From Actinophytocola oryzae (GTDB lineage: Bacteria; Actinomycetota; Actinomycetes; Mycobacteriales; Pseudonocardiaceae), in NCBI RefSeq assembly GCF_004364325.1, contig NZ_SOCP01000003.1:682001-746000 (forward strand): a DNA stretch of 64,000 nt, written 5' to 3'. A model generated the notes under the pieces. That model did no database searches. It saw nothing but the letters and a program-made list of their open reading frames with translations, and was not told the DNA's origin. Below are positions 50,075 through 58,806 of the stretch, piece after piece. The translations under genes were made by a program, and so were the position numbers. The stretch's first letter is position 1; each line of letters opens with the position of its first letter.

Positions 50075-50866
50075 ATGTCGCCTGCCCACACGCAGCAAAA
50101 ACACAGAAAACGTATCGCGATCCTGGTAGCCGGTCTCGTCACCGCCGGTGGCGTGGCCTGGGCGACGAGCGCGTTCGCGGCCACCGGCGACGAGGCCGCC
50201 ACGCAGACCATCGTGTGCCCGACCCCGGTGATCGGCGACGTCCCCGCCGCCGCACAGGCCGAGGTCGACCGCGAACTCGCCAACCTCGACAAGCAACTCG
50301 CCGAAGCCAACACCCGCCTGCAGAACACCGTCGGGCAGGGCGGCGCCAACTTCGTCCAGAACGCGATCCTCGGCCCACTCGCCGACAAACGAGCATCCAC
50401 CCTCGACCGCATCGCCATAGCCATCGGCCGCGTGGCCGACCGCCCGCAGGGCCTCGACCAGTTCGCGACCTGCGCACTTTCCGGCGGTGATGCCCAACCG
50501 GCCCCGACCACGACGACAACCGAGGTAACCGACGCCCCGCCCGCCACCGAGACAGCAGAGGAGCCCCCACCAGCCGCCGTCGGCCAGATCGTGTGCCCGA
50601 CCCCGGTGATCGGCGACGTCCCCGCCGCCGCACAGGCCGAGGTCGACCGCGAACTCGCCAACCTCGACAAGCAACTCGCCGAAGCCAACACCCGTCTCCA
50701 GAACACGGTCGGGCAGGGCGGCGCGAACTTCGTCCAGAACGCGATCCTGGGACCACTGGCTGACAAACGAGCAGCCGCCCTCGACCGCATCGCCATAGCC
50801 ATCGGCCGCGTGGCGGACCGCCCGCAGGGGCTCGACCAGTTCGCCACCTGTCAACTGACCAACTGA
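50075..50866 (+). CDS. Secreted protein built of two nearly identical 88-residue repeats
   Basis: 263 residues; ATG 50075 has GAGG seven bases upstream. A Sec signal (KRIAILVAGLVTAGGVAWATSAFA) is followed by repeat 1 (codons for IVCPTPVIGDVP to FATC), a Thr/Pro/Glu linker and repeat 2, which differs from repeat 1 at only two residues (Ser/Thr to Ala/Ala). Each repeat begins and ends with a Cys (one internal disulfide likely) and has an Ala/Glu/Leu-rich helical centre (AAAQAEVDRELANLDKQLAEANTRL). No family recognised. Monocistronic, with a strong terminator at 50881-50925. Confidence 0.8.
   Translation: MSPAHTQQKHRKRIAILVAGLVTAGGVAWATSAFAATGDEAATQTIVCPTPVIGDVPAAAQAEVDRELANLDKQLAEANTRLQNTVGQGGANFVQNAILGPLADKRASTLDRIAIAIGRVADRPQGLDQFATCALSGGDAQPAPTTTTTEVTDAPPATETAEEPPPAAVGQIVCPTPVIGDVPAAAQAEVDRELANLDKQLAEANTRLQNTVGQGGANFVQNAILGPLADKRAAALDRIAIAIGRVADRPQGLDQFATCQLTN
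50210..50851 (+). repeat. Direct repeat, 264 bp x 2
   Basis: Copies at 50210-50473 and 50588-50851 (each 88 codons), differing at few bases including synonymous ones, separated by a 114-base linker. Near identity at third positions suggests recent duplication or gene conversion. Confidence 0.9.
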
Positions 50867-50880
50867 CCACGAAATCCACG

Positions 50881-50925
50881 CGGTGCCGTCTCGAGCAATT
50901 CCCCGGCTCGAGGCGGCACCGTTTT
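50881..50925 (+). terminator. Intrinsic terminator after the repeat protein
   Basis: CGGTGCCG-t-CTCGAG pairs with CTCGAG-g-CGGCACCG (50881-50895 with 50907-50921; the odd pair is T-G) around an 11-base loop, followed by TTTT at 50922-50925. Confidence 0.9.
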
Positions 50926-50970
50926 ACGTGCCCGGCCTCGTCACACCGGGAATCATCCCGTTATCAGTGG

Positions 50971-51306
50971 TCACAACGCCTTACCGGCCGTCCTCGGCCG
51001 AGGATTGCCGTCGACGGCGACACAGATTCCGTAGACCCGTGCGTGGTTAGTCCACCCGTTGACCCGACCGCGGTTGTTGCTGATCCGCACCCGCCCGCGA
51101 GCGTGGTCGACGGCCGACACGAGGTGCAGGTAGACAGCACCCGCGACACGGGCCAGCACGATGTCCCCCACCTCGACGGCGGCAGGGTCACACGGGGCGA
51201 CGGTGACGAGCTGGCGGCTCCTGATGAGCGGGACCATGGAGGATCCGGTGGGGCGGAAGGAAACGGTCTCCCCGGCGGCGAGCCGTTCGGCAATCACTTT
51301 CATCAT
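50971..51306 (-). CDS. S24/S26-like peptidase-fold protein
   Basis: 111 residues from ATG 51306. RPTGSSMVPLIRSRQLVTVAP holds the Ser of S24/S26 peptidases and AVEVGDIVLARVAGAVYLHLVSA the following strand; the general-base Lys normally in that strand is His, a change seen in many actinobacterial members. Proteolytic activity is therefore doubtful. It may be a substrate-binding or maturation partner. No target gene adjacent. Confidence 0.75.
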   Translation of the reverse strand: MMKVIAERLAAGETVSFRPTGSSMVPLIRSRQLVTVAPCDPAAVEVGDIVLARVAGAVYLHLVSAVDHARGRVRISNNRGRVNGWTNHARVYGICVAVDGNPRPRTAGKAL

Positions 51307-51453
51307 CGTGCCGCCAGTGTCGCGGCCCGGAGACCACACCCGCCACACAATTCCGCGAACGGTCCATTCACGCGCATCGGGCACCCGTCGCTGTCGGTGC
51401 CGCCGACTACGCTGGATCTCGGGGGGCCGACGGCCGCCATCGACCATGAACGG

Positions 51454-52119
51454 TCAGGAAGCGCGCCCGCCTCGGCTCAGGTGCCGGTCCAGCGCACTGG
51501 CCGACCTGCGCACGTGCCGCCGCGCCAGCCGCTCCGCCTGGTGCTGCTGCCCGGCCGCGATGGCGGCGACGATCTCGCCGTGCTCCGCGAGCGCCGCGTT
51601 CGGTCGCCCCGGCACCCGCGCCGACGTCGACCGCCCCAGGCGCAGCTGCCCGATCATGTTCTCCGCGACGTACTGCAACCGCCCGTTACCCGCCGCGGTC
51701 AGGATCTCCTGGTGGAACTGGACGTCGAGGTCGCTGTAGCCGGACAGGTTGTGCGCGGCGACCTCCTCGGTCTGCGCGTCCACCAGTGCCGCGAGCCGCG
51801 CGACCAGGTCGTCGCGGGTCGGCAGGGCCGCGACGCGTCGCGCGGCGATGCCGTCGAGCACCTCGCGCAGCTCGTACAGCTCCTGCATGTCCGCCCGGTT
51901 CACCTCGGGAACGAAGAAGCCCCGGTGCGGGTGCAGCACGAGGAACCCCTCGCGCTCCAACGCCGTCAGCGCCGCCTTCACGGGCGTGGCGGACAGCCCG
52001 AACTCCTCACACAGCGGCCGCACGCTCACGTGCGAGCCCTGCGCCAGACGACCGCTCAGTATCGCCTGGCGTAACTCTCCGTAAGCCATGCTGCTCAGCG
52101 TGCTTCTCGGCAGCGACAC
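51454..52119 (-). CDS. GntR-family regulator (FCD type)
   Basis: 221 residues from GTG 52119, AAGGA five bases before; the start gives SLPRSTLSSMAYGELRQAIL, the normal GntR beginning. Winged helix: VRPLCEEFGLSATPVKAALTALEREGFL. FCD effector domain: MQELYELREVLDGIAARRVA, DVQFHQEILTAAGN (metal-binding Asp/His) and EHGEIVAAI. Lone regulator upstream of the aminotransferase end; its target is uncertain. Confidence 0.9.
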   Translation of the reverse strand: MSLPRSTLSSMAYGELRQAILSGRLAQGSHVSVRPLCEEFGLSATPVKAALTALEREGFLVLHPHRGFFVPEVNRADMQELYELREVLDGIAARRVAALPTRDDLVARLAALVDAQTEEVAAHNLSGYSDLDVQFHQEILTAAGNGRLQYVAENMIGQLRLGRSTSARVPGRPNAALAEHGEIVAAIAAGQQHQAERLARRHVRRSASALDRHLSRGGRAS

Positions 52120-52257
52120 AGCCGTCCTTCCCGATGGTGGTGATCGGAAACACACTACCCACCACTCATCGGGTCCACGACAGCAGATCGTCTCAGTTCA
52201 GCGCATATTGAATCCAAAACTTCCTTTGCGCTTGCGAAATGCCTCGCGCCGCCCTGC

Positions 52258-53418
52258 TCAGGCCGTGCGGGCCCCTCGGCGTTCTGCCAGCTCGTCGTCG
52301 AACCGTGGCTGCAGGTAGTCGTCCAGCCCCTCCATCAGGCGGGCGACGTCCTGCTGCGGTCGCACGACCAGCCGCAGGAACTGGTTGCTCATGCCGAGCT
52401 TGTTGCCGCACTCGCGGATGAACACCTGGTGCCGCCCGATGAGGTGGTCACGCAGCTGTGTGCCGTCGATGCCCTGCCCCAGCTTCACGAGCAGGAAGTT
52501 CGCCTGCGACGAGTACACCGACAGCTCCGGCACGCGGGCGAGCTGCATGCCCATGCCGTAGCGGTCCCTGGCCAGCAGGCGCAGGCTCTCCCGGTACTCC
52601 GCACCGTGCGCGCCGAGCATGAACACGACCATCTCGGCCAGGGAGTTGAGGTTCCACTTGGGCAGGATCTTGCGCATCTTGCCCGCGAGACCGGGGTTCG
52701 CGACGAGGTAACCGAAGCGGATGCCGTGCAGGCCGAAGTTCTTGCCGAGGCTCTTCAGCACCACCACGTTCGGCCGGATCGCGGCCTCCATCGCGACCGA
52801 CGGCGCGGGCTCGGCCTCCACGAAGTCGATGAACGACTCGTCGATCACCACGAGGTCCAGGTCGGACAGCTCGTCCATCAGCCGGATGACCTCGCGACGC
52901 GGCAGGTAGCCGCCGTCGGGGTTGTTGGGGTTGCACAGCACCGCGACGCGTGAACGGCGCTGGCGGATGAACCGCACGTACTCGTCGACGTTGAGCTGGA
53001 AGTAGTCGATCTCCCGCAGGGGGAACATGTCGACGCGCTTGCCCGTCTCCATCGGCTGGTCGGTCCAGCGGCCGAACGTGGGGATCGGGATCGCGAGGCT
53101 CTCGTGGACCCACATGTGGTCCATCCAGGTGATCAGCTCGGTGGAGCCGTTGGCCATGGCGAGGGTGGCGGGGTTGAGTCCGAGGACCCTCGCCAGCTGC
53201 CCGGTGATCGTCTCCGCGCTGCTCGGGTAGAACTTGAGCATCATCGTGAGGTTCCTGGCGAGCTCGTCGAACATCTCCGGCGTGGGGAAGTACGGGTTGC
53301 AGGGGATGCAGAAGTCCACCAGCTGCCGACCGTTCTCACCCATCTGTCTGGACAGCTCGAAGAACGACGGGCTGTGCGCGGTGTGCTGGAAGAGCCCCGC
53401 GTCCACGCTGTGGCGCAT
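52258..53418 (-). CDS. PLP-dependent aminotransferase class I/II (HisC/CobD-like)
   Basis: 386 residues. Fold-type I landmarks: Asn/Pro in CNPNNPDGG (162-170), Asp193 in VIDESF, the Schiff-base Lys226 in LKSLGKNFGLHG, and Arg234 in GIRFGY. Closest in style to histidinol-phosphate aminotransferase/threonine-phosphate decarboxylase-like proteins, but the strongly conserved FCIPCNPYFPTPEMF beginning is not a standard HisC. His or cobalamin biosynthesis genes are absent, so a specialised amino-acid transaminase is as likely. Confidence 0.88.
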   Translation of the reverse strand: MRHSVDAGLFQHTAHSPSFFELSRQMGENGRQLVDFCIPCNPYFPTPEMFDELARNLTMMLKFYPSSAETITGQLARVLGLNPATLAMANGSTELITWMDHMWVHESLAIPIPTFGRWTDQPMETGKRVDMFPLREIDYFQLNVDEYVRFIRQRRSRVAVLCNPNNPDGGYLPRREVIRLMDELSDLDLVVIDESFIDFVEAEPAPSVAMEAAIRPNVVVLKSLGKNFGLHGIRFGYLVANPGLAGKMRKILPKWNLNSLAEMVVFMLGAHGAEYRESLRLLARDRYGMGMQLARVPELSVYSSQANFLLVKLGQGIDGTQLRDHLIGRHQVFIRECGNKLGMSNQFLRLVVRPQQDVARLMEGLDDYLQPRFDDELAERRGARTA

Positions 53419-53520
53419 CGATCAGGTCCGTTCGCTCGTGCCGGTGGGTCACAGCAAGATACGTATGGGCGGAACGACCAGTTCACGGAATGGTCTCGCG
53501 TGCATCTCGCCGGGGTAACG

Positions 53521-55386
53521 TCAGACCCTCCTGACCACGTGCAACAGGTATTCCTTGCGGTTGAGCGGATTGTGGTCAGACCGGGGCCGGGTGGGCACCT
53601 CGCCGGTCACCTCGCGGTAGTGGTCGAAGCCGCTCTCCAGCACCCCCTCGCCACGGGTGAGCGGCGGCAGCCGCTGCGACAGCGCGTGTACTCGCTCGGC
53701 CGGGATGTCGCCCTCCACCACGGCGGTGGTGTCGCCGACGGTCGTGCCCAACGGCACCGCACGGTGGCGGACCAGCACCGGGAGCACCGCCGGGTACACG
53801 TCGTCCGGCATCTCCAGCCGGAACCGGTGCATCGGCTCGAACACGAGCGTGCCCGCCTGCGCGAGCGCCGACATCAGGACCAGCGGGGTCAGGTTGCGGA
53901 AGTCGCCCGCGGTGCTCGACATGGTCTTGTCGAACGTGCCGTGCGAGTGGCTCTGCCTGGCCCAGTAGCCGGAGTGCGTCATGGTGACGACGACGTCGGT
54001 CACCGACCAGCCGTGGAGGCCCTGCGCGAGCGCCGCGTGCACGCTCTCCTCGACGGCGGTGAAGAACGCGTAGGGCATCGACCCCAGCTCCACCCCCAGC
54101 TCGAACCGCACGCCGGACCCGACGGGCCCCGGCTCGACCCGCAGGCCGACCGTGGCCAGGAACGGCCCGGTGCCGATGAGTTCGACGTCGGAACCCACTC
54201 CGGCGGGTCGCTCGACGTGGATGGTCGTCGTCTGACGGAAGGCGACCTCGATGTCGTACTCCTCGCGCAGCGTCGCCTCGATGACCTCCTTCTGCACCTC
54301 GCCGTAGAGGGACACGGAGATCACCTGGTCGTCCTGCCGCAGGTTGATCAGCGGGTCCTGCTCGGCCAGCTGGGTGAGCGCGGCGTGCAGCGCGCCCCTG
54401 TCGGACTGGCATGCCGGCGTCACGACGGTCTCCAGCGTCGGCGGCGCGAAGTGGCGCCTGGTGTCGGCGGCGGGCTCGCCGATCGTGTCGCCGACGCGGA
54501 TCCCGCCGAGGCCCCACAGCTTCGCGATGCGCCCGGCGCCGACCTCGTCCGAGGTGCCCGTGCCGAACACGCTGATCGCCGTGACCTTGCCCGAGGGCAG
54601 CCGGTCCCGCACGCGCAGGGTGCCGTCGAACATCCGCACGTAGGCGATCTTCTCCCCCGCCGGGCCGCGCTCGACCTTGAACACGGCACCGGCGGGGGGA
54701 CCGTCATGTGTGGACACCGTGGGCAGCAGGCTGGTCAGTCCGGCCATCAGCTCCTCGACACCCGCGCCGGTGATCGCGGAGCCGAAGTAGACCGGATGGA
54801 CGTCCCTGGTGTGGGTGGCAAGCGTTTGCCTCAGGCGTTCCTCACTCACCTTCGCACCGTTGACGTACGCGGCGAGCAGGGCGTCGTCGTGCTCGGCGAG
54901 CGTCTCGAACGCGTCGGTCAGGTCGGCCCGGACCGCAGGCGCGAGACGCGTGGTGATCTCGCGGAACACGCGGTCCGGGTCGGCGCCGCGGCGGTCGGTC
55001 TTGTTGACGAAGACCAGCGTAGGGATACGCAGCCGACGCAAAGTCCGCATGAGCACACGCGTCTGCGCCTGCACCCCCTCGACGGCCGAGACCACGAGCA
55101 CGGCACCGTCGAGCACACTCAGCACCCGCTCCACCTCGGCGATGAAGTCCGGATGACCGGGAGTGTCGATGATGTTGACGGTCGTGTCGTCAACGCGGAA
55201 CGACACCACGGCCGAACGAATCGTGATGCCACGACGACGTTCGAGCGCCATCGAGTCGGTCTGCGTCGAGCCGGCGTCGACGCTCCCCAACTCGTCGATC
55301 ACGCCCGCGTCGAGCAGGAGCCGCTCCGTCAGGCTGGTCTTACCGGCGTCGACATGCGCGAGAATCCCGAGGTTCAACGAATGCAC
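53521..55386 (-). CDS. OtrA/TetM-like ribosomal protection GTPase
   Basis: 621 residues, the size of TetM/OtrA proteins and shorter than EF-G. G1 AHVDAGKTSL (10-19), RRGITIRSAVVSF (switch I), G3 IIDTPGHPDF, G4 VNKTD and EF-G-like domains II-V with SLYGEVQKEVIEATL; the C-terminus has the SGYWARQSHSHGTFDKTMSS loop region of tetracycline-protection proteins. It removes tetracycline-like drugs from the ribosome or has an allied role. A leader ORF and hairpin precede it (55340-55447), suggesting translational control. A poor ribosome site at the ATG fits that idea. Confidence 0.9.
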   Translation of the reverse strand: MHSLNLGILAHVDAGKTSLTERLLLDAGVIDELGSVDAGSTQTDSMALERRRGITIRSAVVSFRVDDTTVNIIDTPGHPDFIAEVERVLSVLDGAVLVVSAVEGVQAQTRVLMRTLRRLRIPTLVFVNKTDRRGADPDRVFREITTRLAPAVRADLTDAFETLAEHDDALLAAYVNGAKVSEERLRQTLATHTRDVHPVYFGSAITGAGVEELMAGLTSLLPTVSTHDGPPAGAVFKVERGPAGEKIAYVRMFDGTLRVRDRLPSGKVTAISVFGTGTSDEVGAGRIAKLWGLGGIRVGDTIGEPAADTRRHFAPPTLETVVTPACQSDRGALHAALTQLAEQDPLINLRQDDQVISVSLYGEVQKEVIEATLREEYDIEVAFRQTTTIHVERPAGVGSDVELIGTGPFLATVGLRVEPGPVGSGVRFELGVELGSMPYAFFTAVEESVHAALAQGLHGWSVTDVVVTMTHSGYWARQSHSHGTFDKTMSSTAGDFRNLTPLVLMSALAQAGTLVFEPMHRFRLEMPDDVYPAVLPVLVRHRAVPLGTTVGDTTAVVEGDIPAERVHALSQRLPPLTRGEGVLESGFDHYREVTGEVPTRPRSDHNPLNRKEYLLHVVRRV

Positions 55387-55447
55387 GAAGGTTCATGTCC
55401 TCTGCGTGGGTGGCAGTTGGCTGGGTGGACATGAACGCTCGCCGCAT
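55340..55447 (-). CDS. Putative leader peptide overlapping the ribosomal-protection gene start
   Basis: 35 codons from ATG 55447 (GGGGG upstream), MRRAFMSTQPTATHAEDMNL at the start, ending 47 bases inside the GTPase gene in another frame. A second in-frame ATG is at 55432. Both arms of the 10-bp inverted repeat (55391-55400, 55427-55436) lie within it. The arrangement is that of a regulatory upstream ORF. Confidence 0.5.
   Translation of the reverse strand: MRRAFMSTQPTATHAEDMNLRAFVEPRDSRACRRR
55391..55436 (-). promoter_or_regulatory. Leader hairpin of the ribosomal-protection gene
   Basis: On the minus strand GTTCATGTCC and GGACATGAAC form a perfect 10-bp stem with a 26-base loop, just upstream of the GTPase ATG (55386). 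The GAGGACATG arm could hide the ribosome site until a stalled ribosome opens it. Confidence 0.55.
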
Positions 55448-55470
55448 GGCGGAACCCCCTGGTCTCGGGC

Positions 55471-55815
55471 TTACCGGTCCACGAAAGCAGACCCACCGGT
55501 CGCCGACAACCGAATATCCGGTCGCCGCCAGGCGCCGCTCTGGGTGGCGAGGCGCCACGGCGTCATCCTGAGCACGATGATGTTCGGGTCGCGGTGGTCG
55601 TCGGCGCCGAGGATGCGCGGGTCGTACCCCAGGGGTGGCTCGGCGGCCTCGAAGAGGTCCCAGACCTTTCGCCGGGTGGGCTCGTCGTCGAGGAACTCGG
55701 CGTCGCACTCGGCGACGGCGGTGTCCTGTGTCGGGCTCCAGTACGAGCAGGAGACGTGCGGCCGACGAGGCCATCCGCAACCGACGGGTGCGCCCGCCAA
55801 CCTGAGCGCCCCCAT
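55471..55815 (-). pseudogene. Truncated pyridoxamine-5'-phosphate-oxidase-fold protein
   Basis: 114 codons from an ATG at 55815. The C-terminal two-thirds resembles a PPOX/FMN-binding split barrel (PHVSCSYWSPTQDTAVAECDAEFLDD, then KVWDLFEAAEPPLGYDPRIL, WRLATQSGAWR); the normal first ~40 residues are missing and the frame opens directly at the palindromic repeat (55816-55868). This suggests a 5'-truncated remnant. No ribosome site is seen. It could still be expressed, but I favour decay. Confidence 0.55.
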
Positions 55816-55868
55816 GCACTGAAGGACGCCTTCCTAACGCTGGACGTTACGAAGGACGCCTTCAGTGC
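55816..55868. repeat. Second copy of the GAAGG-CCTTC palindromic repeat
   Basis: Arms 55816-55839 and 55845-55868, 20 of 24 positions matching, five-base loop; each arm contains GAAGG-acg-CCTTC. It covers the stop codon of the MBL gene (55862-55864) and lies at the 5' edge of the PPOX remnant. Same family as 30861-30903. Confidence 0.8.
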
Positions 55869-56698
55869 AGCTGGTGGGCCGCGTACCGGTGTAGCTCGAC
55901 CGGGTCGTGGGCGCTGATCGTCTCGATCTCCGTGCCGTGGTCGGCCACCAGTGTGCGCAGTCGGTCCTGGTTGGACAGGCGGGTCGTGCGGTCGGTCTCC
56001 ACGAGACGCTGGAACACCCGCAGACCGCGGGGGCACGCGTCGGCCGAACCGGTCTCGCCGTGGAAGAAGTACGCGTCGCCGCAGTGGAGGAGCCACCTGT
56101 CGCCCGTGCGCACCGCCACCCCCGCGTGGCCCAGCGTGTGGCCGCCGAGCGGGACGATCAGGAACTCGTCCGCCGGCAGTCCGTTCAGCTCGTGCACCGC
56201 CTCGAAGCCGAACCACGGCTCGCCGCCCGTCTCGTAGGTCTGCCAGTCCGGGTCGTGCGACCACTGGGCCGGCCGGAACCGGTGACGGTCACGCGTGTTC
56301 GCCTGCGCGAAGGCGTTGCCCCGCTCCGCGGCGTACACGTGCACCTTGGCGTTCGGGAAGTCGCGCAGGCCACCGGCGTGGTCCAGATCGAGGTGCGTGA
56401 GCACCACGTGCCGCACGTCCTCCGGCCGGAAGCCCAGGCCGACCACCTGCCGCACGGCCGTTTCCCCGACGTCGAGCACCGGCCGGGCCACCTGCCTGAA
56501 CCAGCCGGCCAGCGAGCCCTTCGGGTTGGTCACGTCGTCGACGCCCAGCCCGGAGTCGACCAGCACCAGACCGTCGTCCGCCTCGACCAGCAGGCAGTGG
56601 CACACCATCGTCGACCTGCGCAGCAGGCCCGGCCCTCCGTCGATCAGGCCGCCGCCGAGCGGCCGCATGGTGCCACAGTTCAGGTGGTGAACTCGCAT
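55862..56698 (-). CDS. MBL-fold metallo-hydrolase (AiiA-like)
   Basis: 278 residues. Begins MRVHHLNCGTMRPLGGGL; metal motif THLDLDHAGG (His102, Asp104, Asp106, His107, so HxDxDH rather than HxHxDH, a variant seen in part of the family), then GGHTLGHAGV and LLHCGDAYFFHG. Lactonase-like members open homoserine- or other lactones; the exact substrate is unknown. ATG 56698 overlaps the TetR stop by one base, so both form one operon under TetR. The stop codon lies in the palindromic repeat. Confidence 0.88.
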   Translation of the reverse strand: MRVHHLNCGTMRPLGGGLIDGGPGLLRRSTMVCHCLLVEADDGLVLVDSGLGVDDVTNPKGSLAGWFRQVARPVLDVGETAVRQVVGLGFRPEDVRHVVLTHLDLDHAGGLRDFPNAKVHVYAAERGNAFAQANTRDRHRFRPAQWSHDPDWQTYETGGEPWFGFEAVHELNGLPADEFLIVPLGGHTLGHAGVAVRTGDRWLLHCGDAYFFHGETGSADACPRGLRVFQRLVETDRTTRLSNQDRLRTLVADHGTEIETISAHDPVELHRYAAHQLH

Positions 56699-57249
56699 TA
56701 CCTCGCCCCTTCGATGAGTACGCGCAGGTCGGCGCCGACCTGACGCAGTGGCGCCACGTCGCGCCGGGTCCTGGCCAGCAGCAGCGCACCCTCGACCGCC
56801 GCGAGCACCGTCGTCGCGAGGCCGGCCGCGCGGTCGGCGGGAATCCCCTGTCGGACAAGGAAATCCGCGACCACCTCCAGCCACGACGCGTACGCGGCCG
56901 TACACGCCTCGCGGACCTGCTCGCTGTCGGCCGCGACATCCAACGCGACCGTCGCGACCGGGCAGCCGTTCCTGAAGTCCGACGCCACCAAGTGCTCGGC
57001 GAACATCGCGAGTGCGCCCTCCAGGTCGTCCGCGGCACGCAGGCCGGTGCGGATCTCGTCGGCCGACAGAGCCACCGACTCGGCGGCGAGCTGCTCCTTG
57101 CCCCCGGGGAAGTGGAAGTACAGTGAGCCCTTGGGCGCCTGCCCCTCCGCGATCACCTGGTTGAGCCCCGTCGCGTGGTAGCCCTGCGTGCGGAACAGGG
57201 CAGCCGCGGTCCTGAGCAGACGCTCGCGCGTCTCGCCGTGCTTTGCCAT
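56698..57249 (-). CDS. TetR-family regulator (YxaF/LmrA-like)
   Basis: 183 residues from ATG 57249. HTH: TRERLLRTAAALFRTQGYHATGLNQVIAEGQAPKGSLYFHFPGGKEQL, the YxaF/LmrA subgroup sequence, with C-terminal TetR_C_33-like helices. A perfect TAGACCGGTCTA palindrome lies 14 bases upstream of the start and matches the TAGACC core of LmrA/YxaF boxes. It should repress itself and the MBL gene. No Shine-Dalgarno is evident, so the message may be leaderless. Confidence 0.92.
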   Translation of the reverse strand: MAKHGETRERLLRTAAALFRTQGYHATGLNQVIAEGQAPKGSLYFHFPGGKEQLAAESVALSADEIRTGLRAADDLEGALAMFAEHLVASDFRNGCPVATVALDVAADSEQVREACTAAYASWLEVVADFLVRQGIPADRAAGLATTVLAAVEGALLLARTRRDVAPLRQVGADLRVLIEGAR

Positions 57250-57262
57250 GACCAAAACTATA

Positions 57263-57274
57263 TAGACCGGTCTA
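57263..57274. promoter_or_regulatory. TetR operator TAGACCGGTCTA
   Basis: Perfect 12-bp palindrome 14 bases before the TetR start, flanked by a TATA-rich stretch. Core agrees with known YxaF/LmrA-type boxes. Confidence 0.75.
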
Positions 57275-57287
57275 GTTCAGGACAAGC

Positions 57288-58757
57288 TCAGTAGTACCTG
57301 CGCAGGTCGGGCCACAGCCGCGACCACGGCCGGGCCGGACCGTCACACAACCACACGTCGGTGCCGACCTCGTCGTTGTCCCAGTCGTAGCCGATGTCGA
57401 TCTCGGTGACCCGCTCGCAGCCGGTGAAGTCGCGGCCGGGGTCGACGCCGACCAGCACCACCGGGCCGGACATCGAGTCGGCGGGCGGCCCCCAGTCCGC
57501 GTAGGACATGTGGCCCGAGTACGGAACAGGCACACCGAGTTCCGCATGGAAACGCTCTATCGCGCCCGCCTCGCCGAAGTTGCCCGCGAAGATCACCGCA
57601 CGGTCGCGGTCGGCGGCCGGGATCCGGTCCCACACGTCCGCGACGGTCGTCGCGAACTCGTGCCAGCCGACCTGCTCACCCTGCTCGGCGTTCATCGCGA
57701 CGACCGGGCCGAGCGCGGCGGCCGGCAGCAGCGGGAGGCCGACCACCGTCGACACCAGCGCGCCGACGACCGCGGCCACGCCTGCCCCCACCCGGCGACC
57801 ACGACCGCCTCGGGCGAGCCAGCGCGACGTGGGCTCCGCACCCGCCGCCGTCATCAGCACCAGCAGCGGGATCGAGTAGTACGGCTTGCCGCCCAGCACC
57901 AGCAACACCACGCACAGCACGGGATAGGCCAGCGCGAGCGCCCGTGCGTCCGGATCGCGGAACAACCGCACGATGCCCGCCACCCACACCGGCACGAGCA
58001 CCGGCGAGACGTAGACCAGCTGCATGGGCACGAACAGGATCCGGCTCTCCGCACCGTCGTCCTGGCTGATGCCGGACGCGACGGTGAGCAACGGGAAGTC
58101 GTGCGCCGCCTGCCACACCAGGACCGGCGCGGCCACCACGAGCGCGACCCCGACACCGGCGGCGAGCCACCAGGTCCGCAGCACCGAACGGGGACCGAGG
58201 ACCAACAGCGACACGCCGATCGCCAGTACCAGCACCAGGATCAGCCACTTGTTGGCCATCCCGACGCCGACGGCCGCGCCGACCGCGAGCCACCACCGGC
58301 CGTCGCCCGTGCGGAACAGCCGCAACGCGAACAGGCCGACGAGCGCCCACAGCAGCATGTCGACGGAGTTGGTCGTGAGCATGTGCGACACGACCACGGC
58401 GTAGGCCGACAGCGCGGTCGCCACGGCGGCGAACACCTGCGCGTCACGCCCGCCACCCAGCTCACGGGCCACGAGCGCGACCACCACGACCGTCGCGGCG
58501 CCGAGCAGGGTCGCGACGACGCGCAGGCCCGTCGGGGTGTCGCCGAACACGGCGGTGGACAGCCGCGCGAGCAGCGGTGTGATCGGCGGCTGGTCGACGT
58601 ACCCCCAGTCCGGCCGGTCGCCGGCCGCGAGGAAGTACAGCTCGTCGCGGTGGAAGCCGTAGCGGCCGGACAGCGCGGTCAGCACCACGGCCTGCACCGC
58701 CACGACCACGCCGACCGCGCGAGCCGCGAACGGCGGCAGGTCCCGTGTCTCGCCCAA
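57288..58757 (-). CDS. GT39/ArnT-like membrane glycosyltransferase
   Basis: 489 residues with about 11 hydrophobic segments. The first external loop carries [25 protein letters not shown], with the Asp-Glu pair essential in protein-mannosyltransferase and ArnT families; [21 protein letters not shown] and [12 protein letters not shown] follow. The C-terminal ~100 residues are soluble ([27 protein letters not shown]). It transfers a sugar from a polyprenyl carrier outside the membrane. It sits upstream of TetR on the same strand without known partner genes. Confidence 0.88.
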   Translation of the reverse strand: MGETRDLPPFAARAVGVVVAVQAVVLTALSGRYGFHRDELYFLAAGDRPDWGYVDQPPITPLLARLSTAVFGDTPTGLRVVATLLGAATVVVVALVARELGGGRDAQVFAAVATALSAYAVVVSHMLTTNSVDMLLWALVGLFALRLFRTGDGRWWLAVGAAVGVGMANKWLILVLVLAIGVSLLVLGPRSVLRTWWLAAGVGVALVVAAPVLVWQAAHDFPLLTVASGISQDDGAESRILFVPMQLVYVSPVLVPVWVAGIVRLFRDPDARALALAYPVLCVVLLVLGGKPYYSIPLLVLMTAAGAEPTSRWLARGGRGRRVGAGVAAVVGALVSTVVGLPLLPAAALGPVVAMNAEQGEQVGWHEFATTVADVWDRIPAADRDRAVIFAGNFGEAGAIERFHAELGVPVPYSGHMSYADWGPPADSMSGPVVLVGVDPGRDFTGCERVTEIDIGYDWDNDEVGTDVWLCDGPARPWSRLWPDLRRYY

Positions 58758-58806
58758 GTCAAACCCCCAAGACCCCGGCCTGGTAGGCGAGAGCGTACCG
58801 AGCGGA

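Noticed and set aside
55391-55436. Rho-independent terminator
   Set aside because: The stem has a 26-base loop and no T tract, and it directly precedes a start codon, so a translational role is more likely.
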